Shown here piece after piece: positions 1-6,137 of a stretch of DNA of 6,137 nt. Position 1 is the first letter of the stretch. Each line of letters begins with the position of its first letter. The translations under genes and the position numbers were made by a program. Under the pieces are notes generated by a model. That model was not told the origin of the DNA. It saw only the letters and a program-made list of their open reading frames with translations, and did no database searches. The stretch is taken from contig NZ_DAOUCJ010000018.1 in the NCBI RefSeq assembly GCF_034432235.1, positions 1 to 6,137 on the forward strand. The letters are read 5' to 3'. Source of the DNA: Thermoflexus sp. (GTDB lineage Bacteria; Chloroflexota; Anaerolineae; Thermoflexales; Thermoflexaceae).

Positions 1-3000
1 CCCGGGTCTTGCGGCCGAGGGAGGCCCCATACCCGGGCTCATCGTAAGCGAAGCCCACCGCATACCCGGAAGGCCCGGGGTCCGGGGGCGGATTGTAAGA
101 GGCGCCGTCGGGGACGTTCGGAGTATACGTCTTGCCTTTGAGCCGGTTGAGGGGATCGTAATAGAAGTTCACCGCCCAGCCCCGGGCGTCCACCTGGGCA
201 ATGAGATTCCCGGCCGGGTCATAGCGGTAGAACCAGGTTCCCATCGTCGGGTCGTCCATTCGCGTCTTGCGGCCCAACGGGTCGTAGGCGATGCGGATCC
301 GGTGGCCCAGGGGGTCCCGGACGTCGGTGAGGCGGTCCAGGGCGTTGGAACGGTAGCGGGCGACGGCGAGGGGCTCGGCGGCGAGGGTGGGGGCGGAGAA
401 GGCCCCTTTGAAGGCGTAGACTTCGGCCAGGCGGCCCAGGCCGTCGGTGCACCGTAAGGTCTGGTGGCCGTTGGGATCGAGGGCCAGGACGCCGCCATCG
501 GCGTAGGCGTAGCGGGTGACGGCGCCGTCGGGGGCGGTGACGGCGAGGGGGCGGCCCAACGCGTCATACGTGGTGCGCACCCGGGGGGCGTTGGGGTCTG
601 GATCCCGATAAGGGGTGACCACTTTCCCGTCCGGGGTGGTGGCGTAGGTGTATTGAGGGACGAAATAGGGCAAGCTCTCCTCGGCCGCCCGGCCCAAGGC
701 ATCGTAGCGGGTGAAGGTCACGATCTCCTGCCCGCCGCCGCTGCAGGTCCAGCCCGGCCCCGGGGTCTGGCGCTCCACCTGCCGGCCCAGGCCATCGTAG
801 TAGAGCCGCTCCCAGAAGGCCAGCCCGCCGGCGCACCAGGCCAGGCCTGGGGTTCCGCGGACCAGGCGCACGACCATCAGGGGCCCGCGGTCGGTGAAGG
901 GGAAGTCCACCCCGTCGTAATAGCGCCACTCCTCGGTGGGGAAGTCCCACGTATCCCCGGGGCGCACCACCGTCCGCAGCCGCCCGAAGGGGTCGTAGGT
1001 GTAAGCCGTGGCCGCGCCGTTGGGGTCGACGATCCGCTTCAAAGCCCCCACCGGCTCCCGCCCGGCGCCGGGGTCGCTCTCGTTCACCCCGTAGTGTTCA
1101 TAGCGGGTGGTGTGCCCCAGGGGGTTGCGCTCCCACACCCGGTAGACGCCGCTCGGATCATAGCCGAACGTCGTGGTAAAGCCCCGGGCGTCGGTGAGGA
1201 CGGTGGGGTTGCCATAGACGTCGTAGGCGGCCTGTTCGGTGACCCAGCCCCAGCCTTCCTTCCCCCGATCCACCCGGGTGAGGAGGCCTTTCGTGGGTGG
1301 GGTGGTGAAGGAGGCGGCGCCGTCGTAGAAGAAGCGGGTTTCGGTCTGCAGGGCCGCCCCGCCGGTATCCTCGGTGGTCCCCTCGTAGACCCGCTCCCAG
1401 GCGACTTTGTCCAGGATCCAGGCGGTGGGGTTGTAAGCATAGCCCCGGTGGGTGGCGCGCTCGTCCCCCGAGACGTCCAGGAAGCCGTGCTCGAAGACGG
1501 CGGTGACGTTCCCGTAGGCGTCATAGCGGTATTCCGTTCGGGCCGTGCGGCCGTCGGTGGTGGTCTCCTGGCGCCGGAGGAAGACGAAGTGCGCCCCGCC
1601 CAGGGTGGAGGAGATCCCATACGTGGAGGCGATGTCCTGAAGGACCGCTCCGCCCGGATCCCGAACCTGGTGTTCCCGCGGCCTTCCGCGGACGGGCCAG
1701 GGGTCGCTGGTGGGGCCCTCGGGCAGCGCAAAGCGGGTCCATTCCACCCGCTGGGGGATGCCGGCGAGGTCCTGGAACGTCACCGTGACCTCCCGGTAGC
1801 CCAGGAAGGGGCCGCCGGTGGGGCCGGTGAAGCCATCCGGCCAGGTGCAGCCGGTCTGGTCCTCGCCCCAGAAGAGATAGCAACGCCCCCGGGGGTCGCC
1901 GCTGTAGGCGTAAGTCTCCTGCCATCCCCCGCCCCGGCCGTCGGTGACCGTCCGCCGGGCCACCCGGTAGTTCTTCGCCTGCCAGTAGCCCCCGTCGGGG
2001 GTCTCGTAGCCGATCTCGATCCTCCCCCCATAGCCGTTGTCGAGGCGGGTCAGGCGGGGGTGGAAAAAGCGGGCCTGGTCCCATTCGGAGCAGGGCTGGG
2101 CGAAGACGTTGCACCCGTCCTTATTGGGATACCCGGTGTAGCCGAAGGTGAAGGGCGGCAGGGCCTTCCAGCCATTGCCCTCGGGGGCCCATTCCTGGAG
2201 GGCGGTCAGGATCCGCAGGCGCTTGTTCGTCTCATCCTCGGGGATGAAGGTCCCGTAGGTGAAGCGGATCTCCCGCACGGGCTGCCAGTTTCCGTCCCCT
2301 CGCCTCCGCTCCACCACGACCCTCTGCACGGCGTCGGTCTGCCAGAAGAGGGCGGCCATCCCGGCGGAGGCGAAATCCCCGCGGTAGGCCGGCGCCCCGA
2401 AGCCGTCGTTGGGCCCGTTGCCGTTCCAGCGGCGGTCCCAGAGGATGCGCACCCGCGTCCCGGGGTATTCCATCTGCATCCAGTAGCTGGCCCGCTCCGA
2501 GCCGGGGTCGTCTCCGAAACAGCCCTCATGGCTTCCGATGAAACCGGCGGCCCGGAAGAGGTCGCACTGCTGGGCCAGGGTCTGCTCGGCGTAGGAGAAG
2601 GTCACGGTGACCCCGGTGGGGAAGGCGATCTCCTTCACTCGCCAGCGGGCCGTGGCCGCCCCCGTCGTCCAGCCGCTGCCGGTCCAGGGTCCGATGCTCC
2701 CCCGCAGGGTCTGGCGGCTGTCGGGGGTGGTCCCGAAGCGGTAGCGGGTGCCGTCCCGGAGCGTCACCTCCCACCACCCGTTCTCCGGCCCCGGGTTCCA
2801 TTCGATGCGCCAGAACCGCTCGTCCTCCGTGCGGAAGCGATAGGTCGCGCTCCCTGGCCCGAGATACTGGGCGCGATCGGGCAGCGGGGCCTCCGGCACC
2901 AGCTTCACCGCCTCTCCCTGCAGCACCAGCAGCGGCACCGGGTCCCAGCACAGGTAGAAGTTCGCGCCATCGAAGCATCGGCGGACGTTGCGCCACACGA

Positions 3001-3814
3001 TCTCGGCGACATCGAGGCTCCAACCCCAGCCCACCCCGTCCGACTGGGCCCAGGTCAATACCCCATCCAGCCGGCGGCTGTTGTAAGAGAGGCGCAGATC
3101 CGGCCGGCTGCCCCCCGGCCCCGGCGGAAGGTCGAGGGGATAGGCCCACACCAGGGCGCCGGCGAAGCGGTCCACCCGGGTGTCGTGGAAATTCAGCACC
3201 CATCCGCTTTCCTTCACCCCCGCGGTGCCGGCGCCGAAGATCGAGAGGTGGTCGGTGGTGAACGCGAGGATCCCCGCTTCCTCTTCCACGAAGGTAGGGC
3301 GGAGGGGGATCCATCGGCCGGTCTGCTCGTCCCGATACCCGACCCAGGGGCGGAGCCAATCCGGGCGGGAGGCCCAGTTCACCAGGTCCCCCAGCCGCAG
3401 GGTGACGGTGAGGGGGGCGGCGAAGCGGGAGAGGGGGGCGCCGCGGGGGTCGGCGGCGGTGAGGTCGAAGACGAGGGCCAGGCCGGCCTGGCCGGCGCCC
3501 AGGCGGCGGATCGCCCGGGCGGCCAGGCGGAGGCGGGCGATGGGGGCGACGGGGGGCACCTCCACCGTGACCCGCCCGTCGAGGAAGCGGGCGGCCGTGC
3601 CGGGGGTGACGGGGATCTCCTCGGGCGGCGGCAGGGAGGGGGCAGGCGCAGGCGGGGTGGGCGGCGGCAATGGGCTCTGGAAGGATGGCGAGGCCCGAGA
3701 CCAGGATGCGATCCGTCCAGGGGCGGAGGCGGAGGATCTCGGGGGGAACGCCAGGGGCTGCCCCACCAGGCTCATCACCCCGATCATCGCCACCAGGGAG
3801 CGCCATTGGACCAT
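1..3814 (-). CDS. RHS/YD-repeat secreted protein with SpvB-like N-terminal region (3' end beyond window)
   Basis: The frame is open for 1271 codons from ATG at 3814 to the left edge, with no stop or frameshift found on full translation. An in-frame TGA lies two codons upstream (3820-3818), so this ATG is the earliest possible start; Met10 and Met14 are weaker alternatives. Residues 1-22 look like a Sec signal peptide (Arg5, hydrophobic 6-17, PLA before the likely cleavage site). A Pro/Ser-rich linker follows to about residue 70. Residues 77-191 form a beta-rich domain ending in TDHLSIF. Residues about 215-360 resemble SpvB (YPLDLPPGPGG, LSYNSR, GWGWSLD, DGTRYRFG). A middle region has LDNGYGG near 590 and GYREVTVTF near 671. 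YD repeats start at 762 (YRYDAYGN) and recur near 830, 864, 885, 940, 1006, 1037, 1083, 1124, 1177, 1198, 1219 and 1257. In known relatives these repeats build a hollow beta-shell that encloses a C-terminal effector. That tip and the RHS core boundary are outside the window, so toxin, adhesin or wall-associated roles all remain open. The family call is secure; the function is not known. Confidence 0.93.
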   Translation of the reverse strand, partial: MVQWRSLVAMIGVMSLVGQPLAFPPRSSASAPGRIASWSRASPSFQSPLPPPTPPAPAPSLPPPEEIPVTPGTAARFLDGRVTVEVPPVAPIARLRLAARAIRRLGAGQAGLALVFDLTAADPRGAPLSRFAAPLTVTLRLGDLVNWASRPDWLRPWVGYRDEQTGRWIPLRPTFVEEEAGILAFTTDHLSIFGAGTAGVKESGWVLNFHDTRVDRFAGALVWAYPLDLPPGPGGSRPDLRLSYNSRRLDGVLTWAQSDGVGWGWSLDVAEIVWRNVRRCFDGANFYLCWDPVPLLVLQGEAVKLVPEAPLPDRAQYLGPGSATYRFRTEDERFWRIEWNPGPENGWWEVTLRDGTRYRFGTTPDSRQTLRGSIGPWTGSGWTTGAATARWRVKEIAFPTGVTVTFSYAEQTLAQQCDLFRAAGFIGSHEGCFGDDPGSERASYWMQMEYPGTRVRILWDRRWNGNGPNDGFGAPAYRGDFASAGMAALFWQTDAVQRVVVERRRGDGNWQPVREIRFTYGTFIPEDETNKRLRILTALQEWAPEGNGWKALPPFTFGYTGYPNKDGCNVFAQPCSEWDQARFFHPRLTRLDNGYGGRIEIGYETPDGGYWQAKNYRVARRTVTDGRGGGWQETYAYSGDPRGRCYLFWGEDQTGCTWPDGFTGPTGGPFLGYREVTVTFQDLAGIPQRVEWTRFALPEGPTSDPWPVRGRPREHQVRDPGGAVLQDIASTYGISSTLGGAHFVFLRRQETTTDGRTARTEYRYDAYGNVTAVFEHGFLDVSGDERATHRGYAYNPTAWILDKVAWERVYEGTTEDTGGAALQTETRFFYDGAASFTTPPTKGLLTRVDRGKEGWGWVTEQAAYDVYGNPTVLTDARGFTTTFGYDPSGVYRVWERNPLGHTTRYEHYGVNESDPGAGREPVGALKRIVDPNGAATAYTYDPFGRLRTVVRPGDTWDFPTEEWRYYDGVDFPFTDRGPLMVVRLVRGTPGLAWCAGGLAFWERLYYDGLGRQVERQTPGPGWTCSGGGQEIVTFTRYDALGRAAEESLPYFVPQYTYATTPDGKVVTPYRDPDPNAPRVRTTYDALGRPLAVTAPDGAVTRYAYADGGVLALDPNGHQTLRCTDGLGRLAEVYAFKGAFSAPTLAAEPLAVARYRSNALDRLTDVRDPLGHRIRIAYDPLGRKTRMDDPTMGTWFYRYDPAGNLIAQVDARGWAVNFYYDPLNRLKGKTYTPNVPDGASYNPPPDPGPSGYAVGFAYDEPGYGASLGRKTR
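263..1531 (-). repeat. YD-repeat coding region (degenerate tandem protein repeats)
   Basis: This part of the RHS gene holds most of the YD repeats, each built around a motif like YD-x-x-G-R/N-L, often followed by a basic or hydrophobic turn and a D-x-x-G element. Clear examples are YRYDAYGN (762), YTYDPFGRL (938), LYYDGLGRQ (1004), RYDALGRA (1036), TYDALGRPL (1082) and AYDPLGRK (1176). The repeats continue to the left edge as YRYDPAGN (1196), YYDPLNRL (1218) and AYDEPG (1256). Spacing is irregular, roughly 20 to 70 residues. The repeats are protein-level and diverged; I see no long identical DNA repeats, so recent unit duplication is not supported. Confidence 0.9.
3753..3814 (-). other. Predicted Sec signal peptide of the RHS protein
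   Basis: The first 22 codons encode a short N-region with one Arg (residue 5), a hydrophobic stretch of Leu, Val, Ala, Met, Ile and Gly (6-17), and a small polar end GQPLA, followed by a Phe-Pro-Pro and Ser-rich linker. This is the shape of a cleavable Sec signal, with cleavage most likely after Ala22. It implies that the YD-repeat shell is assembled outside the cytoplasmic membrane. The N-region carries only a single positive charge, so the signal is modest. If translation began at Met10 or Met14 the signal would be lost. Confidence 0.6.
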
Positions 3815-3825
3815 CGCTCACCTTC
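3815..3825 (-). promoter_or_regulatory. Ribosome binding site of the RHS gene
   Basis: On the minus strand GAAGGTG (3825-3819) lies just upstream of ATG at 3814, with 6 bases between the GG and the ATG. It matches the anti-Shine-Dalgarno complement AAGGAGGTG in part. It sits over the in-frame TGA at 3820-3818, which fixes the start to this ATG. A GTG at 3821 starts a different, overlapping frame and lacks similar support. Confidence 0.7.
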
Positions 3826-3840
3826 AGAAGCCGGGTGACG

Positions 3841-3860
3841 GGATCGGATCAGAGGATCAG
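3841..3860. repeat. Short GGATC direct repeats at the rpmB end and in the rpmB-RHS spacer
   Basis: The plus strand reads GGATC at 3841-3845, 3846-3850 and 3854-3858, the last two as GGATCAG separated by one base. The third copy overlaps the rpmB stop codon. The array lies in the 42-bp gap before the RHS gene. No hairpin with a T-run is present, so it does not look like a terminator. It may be chance in a GATC-rich genome, or a small duplication scar. Confidence 0.4.
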
Positions 3861-4042
3861 GCCCGGGCCTTATGCAGGGTCTTCAGGCATCGGGTGCAGA
3901 TATGGATCCGTCGGGTGACGCCGTTTATGGTGACCCGCTTCTTCTGGACGTTGGCCATGAACCGTCGGTGTTCGGCGTGATGGGAGTGGCTGACATAGTT
4001 GCCGAAGGCGGTTCCTTTCCCGCAGATCTCACACCGCGCCAT
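3857..4042 (-). CDS. rpmB: Large ribosomal subunit protein bL28
   Basis: The 61-residue protein is a component of the bacterial 50S subunit, in contact with 23S rRNA. It opens MARCEICGKG and carries FGNYVSHSHH, then the typical NVQKKRV and RIHICTRCLKTL segments. Cys4, Cys7, Cys49 and Cys52 form two CxxC pairs, the zinc-binding form of bL28. Length is normal for this short type. The frame stays open further upstream to 4123, but those 27 codons overlap the gyrA stop and the promoter and are not bL28-like. The ATG at 4042 has GGAGGG (4056-4051) 8 bases upstream, so this start is preferred. The gene follows gyrA after 77 bp and precedes the RHS gene by 42 bp, all on one strand. Under zinc limitation many bacteria swap this form for a cysteine-free paralogue; none is visible here. 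Confidence 0.96.
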   Translation of the reverse strand: MARCEICGKGTAFGNYVSHSHHAEHRRFMANVQKKRVTINGVTRRIHICTRCLKTLHKARA

Positions 4043-4056
4043 CTCGCTTTCCCTCC
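4043..4056 (-). promoter_or_regulatory. Ribosome binding site of rpmB
   Basis: GGAGGG (minus strand, 4056-4051) lies 8 bases before the ATG at 4042. It is a strong purine-rich Shine-Dalgarno sequence. It decides against the longer in-frame start near 4123, giving the standard 61-residue bL28. Confidence 0.8.
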
Positions 4057-4077
4057 ATTGCCGCGTGATGCGTCCGC

Positions 4078-4099
4078 AAAATCCCGGCCTTGAGATTTT
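4078..4099. repeat. Inverted repeat between gyrA and rpmB
   Basis: On the plus strand AAAATCCC (4078-4085) and GAGATTTT (4092-4099) flank a 6-base GGCCTT. They can pair over 8 bp, with one G-U wobble in RNA of the minus strand. The left arm in transcript order lies inside the -10 box and the other just past the expected start site. Possible roles are an operator over the promoter, or a weak hairpin at the end of the gyrA transcript. The T residues lie inside the stem and no U-tract follows, so a classic intrinsic terminator is not supported. Confidence 0.4.
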
Positions 4100-4123
4100 A
4101 CCGGGGTGAATCCTCTTCGTCAA
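4095..4123 (-). promoter_or_regulatory. Probable sigma-70-type promoter of rpmB
   Basis: On the minus strand TTGACG (4123-4118) is followed by exactly 17 bases and then TAAAAT (4100-4095). Each box matches the consensus TTGACA/TATAAT at five of six positions, with ideal spacing. The -35 box overlaps the gyrA stop codon (TGA at 4122-4120). Transcription would start near 4091-4087, giving a leader of about 45 bases before rpmB. In this GC-rich DNA such a match is unlikely by chance. It probably serves rpmB and, if no terminator intervenes, the RHS gene as well. Confidence 0.72.
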
Positions 4124-6137
4124 TCGGTTTCCTTCAGAGCGCGGATCCGGGCCATGGAAGCGATCCGGTCGGCCTCCGTTAGGGCGATGAGGCGGCTCCC
4201 CCGGGTCCCTCGCCCGGCCTGAGGGATCTCCGCGACCGGGATCCGGATGGCCATCCCGTTGGCGGTGAGCAGCACGATATCATCCCCCGGCTGCACCACG
4301 CGCGCCGCAGCGATCTCCCCGATCTCCTCCAGGCGATCCGCGATCGTCCGTACCCCCCCTGTGGCCCGGCCCTTCCGAGGATACTGGGAGATGGGGGTGC
4401 GCTTTCCGAACCCACCCGTCGTGACCACCAGGAGCTCCCCTTCCGGATCCGCCCGATCCAGGGCGATCACCTGGTCCCCTGCCTCCAGCCGGATGCCGCG
4501 CACGCCGGCGGCTGCCCGGCCCATCGGGCGCACCTCGGCCTCCTCAAAGCGCAGGGCCTGCCCGCGGGCCGTGACCAGGAGGAGATCCCCGGCGCCGTCG
4601 CTGAGGCAGACATCCTGGAGCACATCGCTTTCCTCCAGCTGGATGGCCACCAGCCCGGTGGATCGGGTGGTGAGGAATTCATTCAAGGGCACTCGTTTTA
4701 CCTTCCCGAGGCGTGTGGCCATCACCAGATAGCGATCACCCCCATCGGCTTCCGTCCCTTCCATCCATGCCGGCGATACGGCCACAGCGGCGGTGATCCG
4801 TTCTCCCTCCGCCAGGTTGATCAGGTTCACGATGGGAATCCCCCGCGCGGCGCGATCGGCATCCGGCACCTCGTAGGCGCGGATCCGGTAAGCCCGGCCC
4901 TGATCGGTGAAGAAGAACAGGTAATCCAGGGTTCGGCAGGCGAAGACGCCGGCCACCGCGTCATCCTCATCGGTCGCCATGCCGGTGACCCCGCGCCCGC
5001 CCCGGCCCTGAGGCCGATAGGCCGAAACCGGCACCCGTTTGATGTATCCGCGCTGGCTGAGGAGCACCAGCACGGGCTCGTCCGGGATCAGATCCTCGAC
5101 CGTGAACTCGGCCGTCGCCTCAGGCAGGATGCGAGTGCGTCGAGGATCGCTGTATTTCTCCTTCAGATGCTGGAGCTCCTCCCGGATCACCCTCAGGATC
5201 TTGTGGGGATTCATCAGCAGGGCCTCCAGCTCGGCGATGCGGGCCACCAGGCCCTGATATTCTTCCTCCAGCCGTTGCCGTTCCAGCGCCGCCAGCCGCC
5301 GCAGGGGCATATCCAGGATGGCCTGGGCCTGGACCTCTGTGAGGCCGAAGCGCTCCATGAGCTGAGCTTTTGCAGTCTCCGCGTCCGGAGCCTGGCGGAT
5401 CAGGGCGATCACCTCGTCCAGGAACTGGAGGGCGATCCGAAGCCCCTCCAGGAGGTGGGCCCGCGCCTTTGCTTTCTCCAGGTCATAACGGGTCCTCCGG
5501 GTCACCACCTGGATCCGATGCTCGATGAACAGCTGGAGGATCCGCTTCAACGAGAGCACCCGCGGCTGGCCGTCCACCAGGGCCAGCATCTGCACGCCGA
5601 AGGTGGTCTGGAGGGGCGTGAATTTGAGCAGCTGGTTGAGCACCGTTTGCGGCCGGGCACCCCGTTTCAGCTCGATCACGATGCTCAACCCGTGGCGATC
5701 GGATTCGTCCCGGAGATCGGCGATGTCATCGATACGCCCCTCCCGGACCAGCTCGGCGATCCGCTCGATGAGGGCGGCCTTGTTCACCTGATAGGGCAGC
5801 TCCGTCACCACGATCCGCCAGCGCCCGCCTTTCATCTCTTCAATTCGCGTCACCGCCCGGACCACCAGGCGGCCGTGGCCGGTGGCGTAAGCTGTCCGGA
5901 TCCCCTCCTGGCCCAGGATCAGCCCGCCGGTGGGGAAATCGGGTCCGGGGATGAAGCGCATGAGATCCTCCACGGTCACCTCATCCCGCTCCTCCCAGCG
6001 GTCGATCAGATACAGAAGGGCGTCGCAGACCTCGCTCAGGTTGTGGGGGGGGATGCTGGTGGCCATCCCCACCGCGATCCCCGCGGCCCCGTTGATCAGC
6101 AGCTGCGGCGCCTTCGCCGGCAGCACCACCGGCTCCT
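4120..6137 (-). CDS. gyrA: DNA gyrase subunit A (5' end beyond window)
   Basis: GyrA cuts and rejoins DNA in the A2B2 gyrase that introduces negative supercoils using ATP. The window holds the last 671 residues, beginning EPVVLPAKAPQ and running into the family signature NGAAGIAVGMATSIPPHNL. Counting against E. coli GyrA, about 155 residues are missing at the N-terminus, including the catalytic tyrosine and the quinolone-resistance region. Visible parts are PGPDFPTGG (about 62 of this fragment), the tower region, QAQAILDMPLRRL followed by a coiled coil (about 285-335), the GyrA box QGRGGRG at 376-382, and six pinwheel blades with repeated K/R-R-x-P-type strands near 364, 414, 476, 526, 576 and 628. 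The intact GyrA box and six blades favour GyrA over ParC. No E. coli-type insertion precedes QAQAIL. Estimated full length is about 825 residues, normal for the family. The box has Gly where Arg/Lys is usual at its second position. Confidence 0.95.
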   Translation of the reverse strand, partial: EPVVLPAKAPQLLINGAAGIAVGMATSIPPHNLSEVCDALLYLIDRWEERDEVTVEDLMRFIPGPDFPTGGLILGQEGIRTAYATGHGRLVVRAVTRIEEMKGGRWRIVVTELPYQVNKAALIERIAELVREGRIDDIADLRDESDRHGLSIVIELKRGARPQTVLNQLLKFTPLQTTFGVQMLALVDGQPRVLSLKRILQLFIEHRIQVVTRRTRYDLEKAKARAHLLEGLRIALQFLDEVIALIRQAPDAETAKAQLMERFGLTEVQAQAILDMPLRRLAALERQRLEEEYQGLVARIAELEALLMNPHKILRVIREELQHLKEKYSDPRRTRILPEATAEFTVEDLIPDEPVLVLLSQRGYIKRVPVSAYRPQGRGGRGVTGMATDEDDAVAGVFACRTLDYLFFFTDQGRAYRIRAYEVPDADRAARGIPIVNLINLAEGERITAAVAVSPAWMEGTEADGGDRYLVMATRLGKVKRVPLNEFLTTRSTGLVAIQLEESDVLQDVCLSDGAGDLLLVTARGQALRFEEAEVRPMGRAAAGVRGIRLEAGDQVIALDRADPEGELLVVTTGGFGKRTPISQYPRKGRATGGVRTIADRLEEIGEIAAARVVQPGDDIVLLTANGMAIRIPVAEIPQAGRGTRGSRLIALTEADRIASMARIRALKETD

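Noticed and set aside
1..3814. Toxin-immunity pair or CRISPR-like repeat array in the RHS region
   Set aside because: The repeats are diverged YD protein motifs with irregular spacing, not DNA repeats with spacers. No small immunity gene is in the window because the effector end lies outside it.
2526..3821. A 431-codon minus-strand frame starting with GTG at 3821
   Set aside because: It runs in another frame through the RHS N-terminal half and gives a Pro/Arg/Gly-rich sequence without motifs. The Shine-Dalgarno and the recognisable SpvB-like protein belong to the frame starting at 3814.
464..3838. A 1124-codon open frame on the plus strand, antisense to the RHS gene
   Set aside because: Its codons lie exactly opposite the RHS codons, so stops would need TTA, CTA or TCA in the RHS frame, which its GC-rich codon use avoids. 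The stop bounding it at about 455 is the RHS TTA Leu codon. The product is a low-complexity Gly/Pro/Ala/Val sequence with no domain, while the RHS frame has clear motifs throughout.
3180..3980. A 266-codon plus-strand frame across the RHS start and into rpmB
   Set aside because: It is antisense to two well-supported genes, is Arg/Ser/Gly-rich and has no recognisable domain.
4078..4099. Intrinsic terminator after gyrA
   Set aside because: The stem is AT-rich at its base, the T residues are part of the stem and no U-tract follows, while the same bases form a good -10 box. An inverted repeat is all that can be claimed.
4043..4123. A longer bL28 with 27 extra N-terminal residues
   Set aside because: The extension overlaps the gyrA stop and the promoter boxes, does not resemble bL28, and the internal ATG at 4042 has a strong Shine-Dalgarno.
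4247..4732. Plus-strand open frame of 161 codons within gyrA
   Set aside because: It is antisense to the gyrase C-terminal pinwheel and encodes a Ser/Arg-rich sequence typical of shadow frames.
4120..6137. ParC (topoisomerase IV) instead of GyrA
   Set aside because: The near-canonical GyrA box and six well-formed C-terminal blades are gyrase features; ParC normally lacks or degrades the box and has fewer blades.

Overview
The window is GC-rich DNA (roughly two-thirds G+C by eye). All three genes lie on the minus strand, so it reads right to left: the 3' four-fifths of gyrA (DNA gyrase subunit A), then rpmB (ribosomal protein bL28), then the first 1271 codons of a very large RHS/YD-repeat protein that runs off the left edge. 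The Arg-rich, Lys-poor proteins, the short bL28 carrying a four-cysteine zinc motif, and the GyrA form lacking the E. coli-type insertion suggest a high-GC, possibly thermophilic bacterium. A Chloroflexota lineage such as a Thermoflexus-like organism is my best guess, but this is inference from overall feel and not a database match.

Right part (4120-6137): gyrA, entering the window at about residue 155 of a typical GyrA. It covers the rest of the breakage-reunion domain, the coiled coil, the GyrA box and all six blades of the C-terminal DNA-wrapping pinwheel. The catalytic tyrosine lies outside the window. Middle (3857-4042): rpmB. A near-consensus sigma-70-type promoter (TTGACG, 17 bp, TAAAAT) overlaps the gyrA stop codon, so rpmB very probably has its own promoter and does not depend only on gyrA read-through.

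Left part (1-3814): a single uninterrupted reading frame for a secreted-type RHS protein. It starts 42 bp after the rpmB stop behind a good Shine-Dalgarno sequence. It has a Sec-like signal peptide, a Pro-rich linker, a beta-rich domain ending in an HLSIF motif, an SpvB-like region, and about a dozen YD repeats from residue 762 onwards. The C-terminal variable tip, and any immunity gene, would lie left of the window. No terminator is visible between rpmB and the RHS gene, so the two may share the rpmB promoter.

The two right-hand genes are housekeeping genes. The RHS gene is the accessory element, and its GATC density differs clearly from that of gyrA. I see no RNA gene, CRISPR array, insertion sequence, origin or unknown multi-gene system. 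The gene-free stretches are only 42 and 77 bp long.
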